This document shows positions 9,398 to 17,972 of a DNA stretch of 64,000 nt, one piece after another. Both the position numbers and the translations under genes were made by a program. The DNA lies in contig NZ_CM001403.1 in the NCBI RefSeq assembly GCF_000166195.2, positions 6,837,977-6,901,976 on the forward strand. The letters are read 5' to 3'. Under the pieces are notes generated by a model, which saw only the letters and a program-made list of their open reading frames with translations, was not told where the DNA came from and made no database searches. The DNA is from Mucilaginibacter paludis DSM 18603 (GTDB taxonomy: Bacteria > Bacteroidota > Bacteroidia > Sphingobacteriales > Sphingobacteriaceae). Within the stretch, counting starts at the first letter, position 1. The number at the start of each line of letters is the position of its first letter.

Positions 9398-9403
9398 TGC
9401 TTA

Positions 9404-10093
9404 ATGAGTAACAATATTGTAATCGCTATCGACGGTTATTCCTCTTGCGGGAAAAGCACCATAGCCAAAGCCTTAGCTAAGAAGCTTCATTTTATTTATA
9501 TCGATAGCGGAGCCATGTACAGGGCCGTTACTTTATATTTTTTGCGCAATAATATCGATTTAAAAGCCCCCGAGCAAATTACGGCAGCGCTAAAAAATAT
9601 TCACCTTAACTTTCACTCGCGCGATTATGAAACCCATATTATGCTGAACGACGAGGAAGTATCTGAAGAAATACGCCTGATGCCGGTTTCAGAAAACGTG
9701 AGCACGGTTTCGGCCATCCACGCTGTACGGGTTGAAATGGTGAAACAGCAGCAACGCATGGGCAAATCGAAAAACATTGTGATGGACGGACGCGATATCG
9801 GTACCGTGGTTTTTCCCGATGCACAGCTTAAACTTTTTATGACTGCCGACCCCTTGGTTCGCGCGGAACGACGATTTAAAGAACTAACCGCCAAAAACCC
9901 CGAGCTAACCCTGGAAGATGTTTTTGATAACCTTGCCCACCGCGATTACCAGGACACCACCCGCGCAGAAAGCCCATTAACACGCGCCCACGACGCCATT
10001 ATATTAGATAATACCAACCTTACCCCCGATGAACAACTCGCTTTTGTTGTTGAAAGGGTAACGCCTTTTTTGAAAAAGCAAGCTGAGTCTTGA
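9404..10093 (+). CDS. cmk: Cytidylate kinase
   Basis: 229 residues, the family length. Phosphorylates CMP and dCMP with ATP in the cytoplasm. P-loop GYSSCGKST at residues 11-19, SGAMYRA, the CMP-binding DGRDIGTVVFPDA, and the lid RFKELTAKNP. The frame is open from 9305, but ATG 9404 gives the usual N-terminus (MSNNIVIAIDGYSS) and lies just downstream of the promoter motif; the longer form would overlap arfB. The stop codon is part of the GAGTCTTGAG repeat word that fills the next gap. Confidence 0.95.
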   Translation: MSNNIVIAIDGYSSCGKSTIAKALAKKLHFIYIDSGAMYRAVTLYFLRNNIDLKAPEQITAALKNIHLNFHSRDYETHIMLNDEEVSEEIRLMPVSENVSTVSAIHAVRVEMVKQQQRMGKSKNIVMDGRDIGTVVFPDAQLKLFMTADPLVRAERRFKELTAKNPELTLEDVFDNLAHRDYQDTTRAESPLTRAHDAIILDNTNLTPDEQLAFVVERVTPFLKKQAES

Positions 10094-10402
10094 GCCGGGA
10101 GTTCTGAGTTCTCAGTCTTGAGTCCGGAGTGTTGAGTCGGTAGCTTGTTAGTTAGCCGTGAGTTTGGGGTTCAAAAGCACGGCTTCCGGATATTGCCCGT
10201 AACTCGGATTTAGAAACTATTTGATTTAAAACCCCAAATCCAAACTAAAAACTTAATAATCAAAACTATAAACACAAGCTCCTAACTCTAAGCATTGTAC
10301 TACTGGGCTCTGGGCCTTTAACACTCGACTTCTGACTCAAGACTCCCGACTCAGAACTCAAGACTCCGGGCTCAAGACTCCGGGCTCAGAACTCAAAACT
10401 CC
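10083..10402. repeat. Inverted arrays of the GAGTCTTGAG word between convergent genes
   Basis: From 10083 to about 10146 the strand reads drifting copies of GAGTCTTGAG / GAGTTCTGAG / GAGTCCGGAG. From about 10317 to 10400 the same words return in reverse complement (GACTCAAGACTCC, CTCAGAACTC). The arms could pair into a long imperfect hairpin over the cmk/eutC convergent gap. The stops of cmk (TGA in GAGTCTTGAG) and eutC (TGA in GGAGTTTTGAG) lie inside the repeat. The middle (10150-10316) holds no gene. Confidence 0.75.
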
Positions 10403-11163
10403 AACAAACCAGCGTTATCCTTCAAATCAACCCCGGTTAGTTTTCTTTTCAGGGCTTCGCTGATGAGGTAGACTATTTTATCGGCGGCAGCCGATGGCGG
10501 TAAACCGTCGGGGCGGATATTGGAGATACAGTTTCGGCTTTCGTCGGTTAGGCCGGGTTTGGGGTTATAGGTGAGGTAAGCGCCCATGCTATCCGGCGAG
10601 CTTAGGCCGGGGCGCTCCCCTATCAGTATCAGCGATAGCCTGGCGCGGAAAGCATAACCTGCTTCGTCGGCAATGGCTACCCTCCCCTGCTCAATCAAAC
10701 TTAAAGGGGCCAGTGTTAAACCTGCGTTTAGCAGCTTGGGTAAAAGTATTTGCATCAGCTCCACAGCATATAAATTAACAGCCGCTGCCGATAAGCCATC
10801 CGCAATCATGATGGCTACATCGCTATGGGTAACATCGCAGGCAGCCAATTGAGTCAGCGACTCCTCGTTGAGTTTCCGGCCATAGTCGGGGCGTTTTAAA
10901 TACTTCGCCCTGTTGGATGCTTTGCTGTGTAAATGGTAAAGCGGCAGCTTAAACTGCTGCAAGTTTGATGTTATACCCTCTACATCCAGTACAGAATAAA
11001 CCGCATCACGGGCGTGGGCATGAGCCAGTTTAAAATCAAGCAATTCGTTAAGCGGAATGCTGTTGCCTGTGCGGCCTATGGCGATACGCGCGGCGGTAAA
11101 CTCGCGCAGAGCCGCCCACGAGCCATCATCAACCACCGGTACTTTTTTATTTACTTTAGCCAT
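10393..11163 (-). CDS. eutC: Ethanolamine ammonia-lyase small subunit
   Basis: 256 residues, as usual for EutC. With EutB it splits ethanolamine into ammonia and acetaldehyde using adenosylcobalamin. Recognisable: the N-terminal WAALREFTAARIAIGRTG and the motifs YLKRPDYGRKLNEES, VAIMIADGLSAAAV and LIGERPGLSSPDSMGAYLTY of the cobalamin-contacting core. Its start overlaps the end of eutB by 13 bases, so translation is coupled. Last gene of the operon. No microcompartment genes, EutA reactivase or aldehyde dehydrogenase are nearby. Confidence 0.95.
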   Translation of the reverse strand: MAKVNKKVPVVDDGSWAALREFTAARIAIGRTGNSIPLNELLDFKLAHAHARDAVYSVLDVEGITSNLQQFKLPLYHLHSKASNRAKYLKRPDYGRKLNEESLTQLAACDVTHSDVAIMIADGLSAAAVNLYAVELMQILLPKLLNAGLTLAPLSLIEQGRVAIADEAGYAFRARLSLILIGERPGLSSPDSMGAYLTYNPKPGLTDESRNCISNIRPDGLPPSAAADKIVYLISEALKRKLTGVDLKDNAGLLEF

Positions 11164-12542
11164 GCCGATCCGTAATTACCGAATAAATTGTCCGGGTTAG
11201 TGTGCTGATGCAGTAGACCACTCCCATCAAAAATACCTTGTTTAATTAACCACTGCTCAAACTCGGGCGCGGGTTTTAAACCCAACACCTTGCGTAAATA
11301 TAAAGCATCATGGAAAGAGGTCGACTGGTAATTCAGCATAATATCATCCGATCCGGGTATGCCCATCACAAAGTTACAACCGGCCACGCCCAATAAGGTA
11401 AGCAGGTTATCCATATCATCCTGATCGGCTTCGGCATGGTTGGTATAGCAAACATCCACACCCATGGGTAAACCCAGCAGCTTACCGCAAAAATGATCTT
11501 CGAGCGCGGCGCGGATAATCTGCTTGCCATCATACAAGTATTCTGGGCCGATGAAGCCAACCACCGTATTCACCAGCAAGGGCTTAAATTGACGGGCAAC
11601 AGCATAAGCCCGTGTTTCGCAGGTCTGCTGATCAACCCCATGATGCGCGTTTGCCGATAAGGAACTGCCCTGCCCGGTTTCAAAATACATCACGTTGTTA
11701 CCTACCGTGCCTCGTTGCAGCGATAAGGTTGCCTGGTAAACCTCGTCCAGCAAAGCCAGGTTTACGCCAAAACTGGTATTGGTTTGCTCGGTGCCGCCGA
11801 TGGATTGAAAAGCCAGGTCGACAGGGGCATTTTGATTGATGATCTGCAAGGTTGTAGTGGCATGGCAAAGCACACAGGATTGTGTGGGGATATCAAATTG
11901 CTGCCTTACATTGTCAATCAAGTTCAGCAGTTTAATCGTCGAAGCTGGGCTATCGCTGGCCGGGTTGATGCCAATTACAGCATCGCCACTGCCATAAAGC
12001 AGGCCATCTATCATGCTGGCGGCAACGCCTTTAATATCATCTGTAGGATGATTAGGCTGCAAACGGGTTGAAAAATGGCCGTGCAAACCAATGGTATTTC
12101 TAAACCGGGTAACCACCTCGCATTTTTTTGCTACCGCGATTAAATCCTGGTTGCGCATCAGTTTGGATACGGCGGCAGCCATCTCGGGCGTAATACCCGC
12201 CGCCAGGTGATGCAAGGTTAAGGTATCGGTTTCTTCGGCTAAAAGCCAATCCCTTAGTTCGCCCACGGTTAAATGGCTAATGGGTTGAAATGATGAGTTG
12301 CTATGCGTATCTATAATGAGCCGTGTTACCTCATCGTTTTCATAAGGTATAATGGCTTCGTTTAAAAATACCTTCAGCGGTACATCGGCCAAGGTGATCT
12401 GTGCGGCCACCCGTTCTTCGTAACTATCGGCAACTAAACCGGCAAGTGCATCGCCCGAGCGGTACGGACTTGCCTTAGCCAATAAGATTTTAAGATCGTT
12501 AAACCGGTAAACCTTACTTTTAATGGTGTGCTGATAAGCCAT
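11151..12542 (-). CDS. eutB: Ethanolamine ammonia-lyase large subunit
   Basis: 463 residues, the normal length. Catalytic TIM-barrel subunit that binds ethanolamine and coenzyme B12. Seen: GLHGHFSTRLQPNHPTDD, IGINPASDSPAST, the active-site stretch YFETGQGSSLSANAHHGVDQQT, and DVCYTNHAEADQDDMDN. It starts 16 bp after the TOPRIM-like gene and overlaps eutC, so it belongs to one leftward unit with the permease and the two inserted genes. Confidence 0.97.
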   Translation of the reverse strand: MAYQHTIKSKVYRFNDLKILLAKASPYRSGDALAGLVADSYEERVAAQITLADVPLKVFLNEAIIPYENDEVTRLIIDTHSNSSFQPISHLTVGELRDWLLAEETDTLTLHHLAAGITPEMAAAVSKLMRNQDLIAVAKKCEVVTRFRNTIGLHGHFSTRLQPNHPTDDIKGVAASMIDGLLYGSGDAVIGINPASDSPASTIKLLNLIDNVRQQFDIPTQSCVLCHATTTLQIINQNAPVDLAFQSIGGTEQTNTSFGVNLALLDEVYQATLSLQRGTVGNNVMYFETGQGSSLSANAHHGVDQQTCETRAYAVARQFKPLLVNTVVGFIGPEYLYDGKQIIRAALEDHFCGKLLGLPMGVDVCYTNHAEADQDDMDNLLTLLGVAGCNFVMGIPGSDDIMLNYQSTSFHDALYLRKVLGLKPAPEFEQWLIKQGIFDGSGLLHQHTNPDNLFGNYGSAWLK

Positions 12543-12558
12543 ACATCAAGCTATTACA

Positions 12559-13083
12559 TCAATTGATAACCGGATGATGCTTTAATATTTCAATTAAATT
12601 CTTAACATCGCCGTGAGCAGACAGCTTTAAAATATCATCCTGACTAATGGTATTCAAAATTTCTTCTTCCGTGATTTTAAATGATTTCAATACATCATCA
12701 GGAATATAACGACCTAATGCGATATCGTATTCTACTCCTTTCATTTTAGCCAATCGGCCAATTAAATCCGGGGATTCAAATAATATGGATGCTACCTGCG
12801 GCTTAACTAATATGATTTCCAACCTGTCGTCGTATCCGATATAACTTTTAATGAAATTTAATTTCTCTGAGATCTTTGATTCATCATTAGTATCAGCACT
12901 TAAAAAAAGAATAATGTTGGAATCTAAATTTTCAGGTTTTAAAATAAGCGTTTTACCTACCGACAATGCCGAAGAATATCCTCCACTATTAATTATTTTA
13001 GTGGTAACTATAAGTTCCGCCGGTATCAACATCGATAGTAGTCTTAGATCAAAATCACTTTCGGTAACTATGTAATGTTTCAT
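12559..13083 (-). CDS. TOPRIM-like protein of unknown function, partner of an Mrr-like nuclease
   Basis: 174 residues. The N-terminus (YIVTESDFDLRLLSMLIP) has the shape of a TOPRIM strand with Glu8, then NSGGYSSALSVGKTL, and then FLSADTND (residues 60-67), which sits where TOPRIM proteins have the DxD motif but has Ser in place of the first Asp. The fold call is my inference, since similarity is limited to this spacing; the C-terminal 100 residues are unassigned. The ATG abuts the stop of the nuclease gene (TAAATG), so the two are almost certainly translated as a pair. Confidence 0.45.
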   Translation of the reverse strand: MKHYIVTESDFDLRLLSMLIPAELIVTTKIINSGGYSSALSVGKTLILKPENLDSNIILFLSADTNDESKISEKLNFIKSYIGYDDRLEIILVKPQVASILFESPDLIGRLAKMKGVEYDIALGRYIPDDVLKSFKITEEEILNTISQDDILKLSAHGDVKNLIEILKHHPVIN

Positions 13084-13629
13084 TTACGCTTCTATTAAAC
13101 TGTAATTAGATAAACCCATCTCTATACAATAGTTATATTTCTTTAAAAGTCCACTTTTAAAGCTTTTCTGATTGAGGCATTGTTCAATTTCTTTTCGCTC
13201 CCACAGCAAAATAGTTTGCGGAGAAGTATATTGAGCTAATATGATTGCCGGTTCTGTAAATCCGGATGTTGTAAAAATGGCACCGATGGTTCCGGATGGC
13301 CTCCTTTGTAATTGCGACCTTAGTTTTGATATCGGTTCAAAATTTATCGGATCAGCCTCATTTTTGCATTCAATTAAACATGCTATATGATCAAAATAAA
13401 CAGCCCCATCAATTTGTTCTGAATTCATATTCTGAACTTTAACATCGTAAGGATATTTCACGGTCGCGCCCTCCAATTCAAATGCCCGGCATATCATCAA
13501 CTCTAAAATTAACCCTTTATTATGATTAGACATCTCTGTTGTTTGCAATTTTGCCCATTCTGTTAAAAGACCGGCCGAGTCAGTTCTCCGAATACGTAAA
13601 CTTATTTCACTTTTATTCTCATTCAACAT
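13084..13629 (-). CDS. Mrr-like PD-(D/E)XK restriction endonuclease-type protein
   Basis: 181 residues. Glu43 in GLILELMICRAFELEG, Asp74 in EQIDGAVYF and Glu87-Cys-Lys89 in CLIECKNEADP give the E...D...ExK active site of Mrr-type nucleases, and GAIFTTSGFTEPAIILA matches the family's C-terminal core. The N-terminal 35 residues resemble no specificity domain, so target choice may rest with the partner gene. It starts 10 bp after the permease stop and abuts the next gene. Nuclease fold likely; function in defence or DNA handling is inferred. Confidence 0.7.
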   Translation of the reverse strand: MLNENKSEISLRIRRTDSAGLLTEWAKLQTTEMSNHNKGLILELMICRAFELEGATVKYPYDVKVQNMNSEQIDGAVYFDHIACLIECKNEADPINFEPISKLRSQLQRRPSGTIGAIFTTSGFTEPAIILAQYTSPQTILLWERKEIEQCLNQKSFKSGLLKKYNYCIEMGLSNYSLIEA

Positions 13630-13639
13630 ACGTTCGAAT

Positions 13640-14986
13640 TTATTCTAAATTAGCATCAGTCATAAAATCACCGCCTTGCTCCAGCATCGCTTCGCCGGTA
13701 ATTCTAAGCATATGCTTACCCATCAGTATAAATAAAGCAATAACGGCCATCAGCCCCGCTAAAAAAACAACACTTAGCAGTGGGTTATAGTAAACAATGG
13801 CCACCATACATATTAAGGTAATAACAAGCGCAATAGCCGGGAATACGGGGTAAAACGGCGCGCTGAAAGGGCGCTCCAGGCCCGGCTCCTTTACCCGCAG
13901 GATAAATAAACTGAGCATACTCATGATATACATTACGATGGCACCCAATGCCGAAATGATGATGATCTGATCGGTTTTGCATTCATAAAGGGCGATACAA
14001 CCTATGGCACTGCTTACCATGATTGCCCAGTGCGGGGTATTGAACCTGGTGTTTACGGTATTTAAAAAGCGGGGCAGATAACCGCTCCGGGCCATGGCGA
14101 AGACCTGGCGGGAGCAGGCCAGTATGGTACCATGAAAAGAGGCGATGAGGCCAAACAAACCTATTCCGGCGAATATTTTGGTAAGTCCGTTGGTTTTGCC
14201 TAACACAATCCCTATGGCTTCGGGCAGGGGATAGTCGATATTGCTGAGCTGATGCCAGTTGGTAACGCCGCCGGTTAAAATCATCACGCCGAAGGCCAGT
14301 AAAACCAGCGTGGCAATACCGGATATGTATCCTTTCGGGATATCTTTTTTAGGATTTTCAACCTCCTCGGCTACCATGGCCACGCCCTCGATAGCCAGGT
14401 AGAACCAGATGGCGAAGGGCAGCGCCGCAAATATCCCCTTCCAGCCGAAGGGCATACCATCGTGCAAAAAGTTACTGGTTTTAAACGATGGCGCTATGAT
14501 GCCCATAAACAACAACAACTCGCCAACGGCCAGCACGGATATAACGGTTGAAAATACCGCCGACTCTTTTACGCCCCATATATTGAGGCCCATAAACAGG
14601 ATATAGAAAAACAAAGCTGATGAAAACACCGCGATACCCGGATACAGAAAATGAACGTAGCTACCTAAACCGGCGGCTATAGCAGGCGCCACAAATATAA
14701 AATCGACCAGGGTAGCGTAACCGGCTATTAAACCGCCAATAGGCCCCATTGCCCGGTAAGCGTAAGCAAAGGCACCGCCAGCATGGGGTATAGCGGTAGT
14801 TAATTCGGTGTAACTAAACACAAAAGTGACGTACATTAACGTAACAATCAGCGTGGCTATTAAAAACCCAACCGTACCCGACACGCCCCAGCCGTAGTTC
14901 CAGCCAAAATACTCCCCCGATATCACCAGCCCAACGGCTATGGCCCATAAATGTACAGGCTTCAGTACTTTTTTTAGTTGTTGCAC
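13640..14986 (-). CDS. eat: Ethanolamine permease (APC family)
   Basis: 448 residues with about 12 membrane segments, an amino acid/polyamine/organocation transporter. The N-terminus LKPVHLWAIAVGLVISGEYFGWNYGW is the ethanolamine permease signature region, and the position before eutB/eutC supports ethanolamine uptake. The start is GTG; no in-frame ATG lies close upstream. First gene of the unit eat, nuclease, TOPRIM-like, eutB, eutC. The upstream gap holds a long inverted repeat. Confidence 0.88.
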   Translation of the reverse strand: MQQLKKVLKPVHLWAIAVGLVISGEYFGWNYGWGVSGTVGFLIATLIVTLMYVTFVFSYTELTTAIPHAGGAFAYAYRAMGPIGGLIAGYATLVDFIFVAPAIAAGLGSYVHFLYPGIAVFSSALFFYILFMGLNIWGVKESAVFSTVISVLAVGELLLFMGIIAPSFKTSNFLHDGMPFGWKGIFAALPFAIWFYLAIEGVAMVAEEVENPKKDIPKGYISGIATLVLLAFGVMILTGGVTNWHQLSNIDYPLPEAIGIVLGKTNGLTKIFAGIGLFGLIASFHGTILACSRQVFAMARSGYLPRFLNTVNTRFNTPHWAIMVSSAIGCIALYECKTDQIIIISALGAIVMYIMSMLSLFILRVKEPGLERPFSAPFYPVFPAIALVITLICMVAIVYYNPLLSVVFLAGLMAVIALFILMGKHMLRITGEAMLEQGGDFMTDANLE

Positions 14987-15027
14987 GAATATTAGATAAA
15001 CACTAATGAGACGAATTTTAAATGGAC

Positions 15028-15231
15028 ACGAATTTCACGAATGAAGACGAATTTTCACGAATCAGTATCTATTAATGAATGATGCATAAATATCAAGCTA
15101 ATTCATCACCAATTTAGTAAAAATCCTTCTTAATTCATATCAAATTCAATATTCGTGAAAATTCGCCCTTATTCGTGAAATTAGTGCCTATTCACTATTC
15201 GTGAAAATTCGTCTTCATTCGTGAAATTCGT
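15028..15231. repeat. Perfect 35-bp inverted repeat of CACGAATTT words
   Basis: The left arm at 15028-15062 and the right arm at 15197-15231 are exact reverse complements (35 of 35), built from the words ACGAATTTCACGAAT and GACGAATTTTCACGAAT. A further diverged copy of the right arm lies at about 15151-15190. The right arm starts 2 bases after the deaminase stop (leftward sense). The 247-bp gap holds no gene. Confidence 0.85.
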
Positions 15232-15233
15232 GC

Positions 15234-15686
15234 TTATTCAAATTGCGTTGCCGTTACCCCAAACCTGTTCAAAAATTCAACGCCTTCATCAAAAGGCAAA
15301 CCTTTATAGGCCGCGTACGACTTCTTGAAATACACATGTTTTATTCCTGCCGAAAAGATCAGCCGGGCGCAGGGCAGGCAGGGCGATAAAGTGGTATAAA
15401 GGGTAGCCCCTTCTAACCGGGCGCCGTTCTTAACGGCATATAATATGGCATTCTCTTCGGCGTGGAGCGCCAGCGAGCAACTGCCTTTGGCATCACGGGC
15501 ACAGCCTGTTTCGGGCCACTCCTCGTCGCAATTGTGCGTACCCGCCGGGGGGCCGTTATAGCCTATCGAGATGATGCGGGTATCCTTAGCCAATACGGCG
15601 CCAACCTGGGCCTTAACGCAATGTGAGCGTTGGGCCAGGTCGAGCGCCAGGTTCATAAAAATATGTTCAAAACTTGGTTTCTGCAT
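15234..15686 (-). CDS. dCMP deaminase family protein
   Basis: 150 residues of a zinc cytidine/deoxycytidylate deaminase. His75-Ala-Glu77 (HAEEN) and Cys103-x2-Cys106 (SPCLPC) bind zinc and activate water. GYNGPPAGTHNCDEEWPETG matches dCMP deaminases such as ComEB, which make dUMP for thymidylate synthesis. It follows the FucP-like gene by 9 bp and is probably co-transcribed with it. Confidence is high for the fold and moderate for the substrate. Confidence 0.9.
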   Translation of the reverse strand: MQKPSFEHIFMNLALDLAQRSHCVKAQVGAVLAKDTRIISIGYNGPPAGTHNCDEEWPETGCARDAKGSCSLALHAEENAILYAVKNGARLEGATLYTTLSPCLPCARLIFSAGIKHVYFKKSYAAYKGLPFDEGVEFLNRFGVTATQFE

Positions 15687-15695
15687 AAATGGGGT

Positions 15696-17168
15696 TTAAT
15701 GTCCGCTTTTAACGGCCACCTTATCAAAATCAATACCTTGTGCTTTAAGTGCGCTTTTAGCTTTGATGGCATAAAACGCTAAATAGGCAAAGCAGCCAAC
15801 ACCTACCAGGTACGACCATTGAATGCCCAATCGCGATGGATCGCCAAGGTAACCTTGCAACAAGCTGATGAAGCCGCCACCCATAATCATCATGATGAGG
15901 AAGCTCGAACCTTCATTGGTGTGCTTGCCTAAGCCGGTAACGGCAAGGGTATAAATACAAGGCCATAATGTTGAGCAAAATAAGCCCACGCTGATGAAAG
16001 CGAATACACTTACCATCCCGCTCGAAAGCATCCCGATAAATAAGGCCGTAATGGCACAACCCGAAAAAATCAATAACTGGCGGGCGGGGTTGCCTTTGCT
16101 TAAATAGTCGGCAGCAATTAATACCATAATTACAAAAGCGTAAATATAAAAAGGAGTAACATCGTGCTGAGCTATCCGGTTAACGGCCAAAAACACACCG
16201 AATGCGATGTAAGGCGTAACAACACCCAATAGTTTTTTCATCCCGTCGGATAAGTTAAAAGCACCAACAGAGGCTGTCCAGCGGCCAATCATCAAGCTGG
16301 CCCAGTATAACGATATAAAGGGCGCTATGCTACCGGTTGGGGTATTTAGCTTCTCTTTCATAAACTCAGGCAAATTACTTGCCGTAGAAACCTCTACACC
16401 AACGTATACAAATATGGCAATCATACCGAGGGCCAGTTGTGTATAGTCCAGGGCACTCTTTTTTTCTTTAGCTACAAGTACAATCGTATCTTCTTCGGGG
16501 CTTTCAACCACATCATCTGTAATGGAATGGATCTTATCCGGCACAGATGAGAATTTGAATATCACGGCAACCACCAAAAATAAAGCGCCCAATATCAGGT
16601 AAGGGAATTTAACCGCACTGATACTGGCTTCCTGTGTTTTGGCAGATACCGAACCAAAAATGGCCAGGCTTACCAATAAGGGACCAATGGTAGTACCAAA
16701 GTTATTTACACCACCCGTTAAGCTTAAGCGCTGCGCCCCGGTTTTAGGGTCGCCCAGGGCTACTACAAGGGCATTGGCGGCTATTTGCTGTAACGAGAAA
16801 CCCAGGCCTACAATAAATAAACCAGTTATCATTAAATAGAATGAAGCAGTTTCGGCAGCAGGATAAAACAACAAAGTACCCAGGGCCGATAAGATTAAAC
16901 CCGCGGCAATACCATTTTTATAACCGTACTTATTCAGTATATCGCCATCGCCTGTTTTTGAAATAACGAAATAAATAATTGAACCTACCGTATAAGCCAC
17001 ATAAAAAGCCAAAGAGATCATTTGCGATTGCCACTGTTCCAAATGTAATTTCTCTTTAAAAACCGGGATAAGGATATCGTTGCTTGCAGCAACAAATCCC
17101 CAGAAAAAGAAAACGGTGATCAGCGTTAACAGCGCCGAGCCATAATTTTTCGAATTATTTTGTTCCAT
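15696..17168 (-). CDS. MFS sugar:H+ symporter of the FHS/FucP family
   Basis: 490 residues with about 12 membrane segments. The N-terminal FFFWGFVAASNDILIPVFK and GLGFSLQQIAANALVVALGDPKTGAQRLSLTGGVNNFGT match the fucose/glucose/galactose proton symporter group (FucP, GluP). A hydrophilic central loop (about residues 215-240) splits the two halves. The sugar cannot be decided from sequence. First gene of a leftward pair with the deaminase. Confidence 0.85.
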   Translation of the reverse strand: MEQNNSKNYGSALLTLITVFFFWGFVAASNDILIPVFKEKLHLEQWQSQMISLAFYVAYTVGSIIYFVISKTGDGDILNKYGYKNGIAAGLILSALGTLLFYPAAETASFYLMITGLFIVGLGFSLQQIAANALVVALGDPKTGAQRLSLTGGVNNFGTTIGPLLVSLAIFGSVSAKTQEASISAVKFPYLILGALFLVVAVIFKFSSVPDKIHSITDDVVESPEEDTIVLVAKEKKSALDYTQLALGMIAIFVYVGVEVSTASNLPEFMKEKLNTPTGSIAPFISLYWASLMIGRWTASVGAFNLSDGMKKLLGVVTPYIAFGVFLAVNRIAQHDVTPFYIYAFVIMVLIAADYLSKGNPARQLLIFSGCAITALFIGMLSSGMVSVFAFISVGLFCSTLWPCIYTLAVTGLGKHTNEGSSFLIMMIMGGGFISLLQGYLGDPSRLGIQWSYLVGVGCFAYLAFYAIKAKSALKAQGIDFDKVAVKSGH

Positions 17169-17330
17169 TAAATAAGGGGTATATAAGTTAGTATACGTTT
17201 TAGGCTATAAACTTAATTTAATTTTTAATAAAATCTAACTTTAAATTTTAAATCCTTTACTTCAAATTTTCGTTGTATTTGATATAAAGTTGCATCTTCG
17301 CATTACTTGACTTACGAAAGGCTATAATTA

Positions 17331-17972
17331 ATGATAGAAGCCATATTAACAGGCATAGGATTTGGGTTGGTATTGGCCGTATTGACAGGCCCGGTTTTTT
17401 TTGCACTAATTAAAACCAGTATCGAAAAAGGTTTTCATGCCGGCGTTGCCATGGCGCTGGGCGTAGTAACCAGTGATGTGGTTTTTGTTGGCGCTATACT
17501 ATTTGGATCGCAATTGGTCGATTTCAAGGTTAACACCACCATTTTGGGGATAGTAGGCAGTAGCATCCTTTTTGTGATAGGTATTTACTACATCTTTAAA
17601 AAGGCCGACATTACGTATAAAAACAGTCCGAAAAAAATCAGGCGTGCGGGCTATTTTTTAAAGGGCTTTTTGATGTGCATTTTTAACCCCTCGCTACTTT
17701 TCCACTGGATAACGGTAATTGGTGCCGCAAGTACCATTTTTCATCGCGGCGTTCCGGGCAGTATGGCAAAAACAGCCGTCATGTTTTTAACTATTTTACT
17801 TGTACAGTTTGGCCTGGATACCACCAAGGCCTTCTACGCTAATAAACTGAGAGATAAGATTTCAGAAAAATCGGTACACCGCCTTAACCAGGTTGCCGGG
17901 ATAGCACTCATTATAGCCTCGTTTGTGATTATCGACAGGTTGATTACTCATTTTATTTTTTCGCCACAGTAG
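17331..17972 (+). CDS. LysE/RhtB family amino acid exporter
   Basis: 213 residues with about six hydrophobic segments. The N-terminal GIGFGLVLAVLTGPVFFALIKTSIEKGF has the conserved G-P of LysE transporters in segment 1, and FNPSLLFHWITV the conserved Asn-Pro in the middle. Family members export amino acids or related small molecules across the inner membrane. Monocistronic. GAGTCTTGAG-type repeats begin right after the stop. Confidence 0.85.
   Translation: MIEAILTGIGFGLVLAVLTGPVFFALIKTSIEKGFHAGVAMALGVVTSDVVFVGAILFGSQLVDFKVNTTILGIVGSSILFVIGIYYIFKKADITYKNSPKKIRRAGYFLKGFLMCIFNPSLLFHWITVIGAASTIFHRGVPGSMAKTAVMFLTILLVQFGLDTTKAFYANKLRDKISEKSVHRLNQVAGIALIIASFVIIDRLITHFIFSPQ

Noticed and set aside
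10393..14986. Ethanolamine microcompartment locus
   Set aside because: No shell proteins, EutA, or aldehyde or alcohol dehydrogenases are present; only permease and ammonia-lyase.
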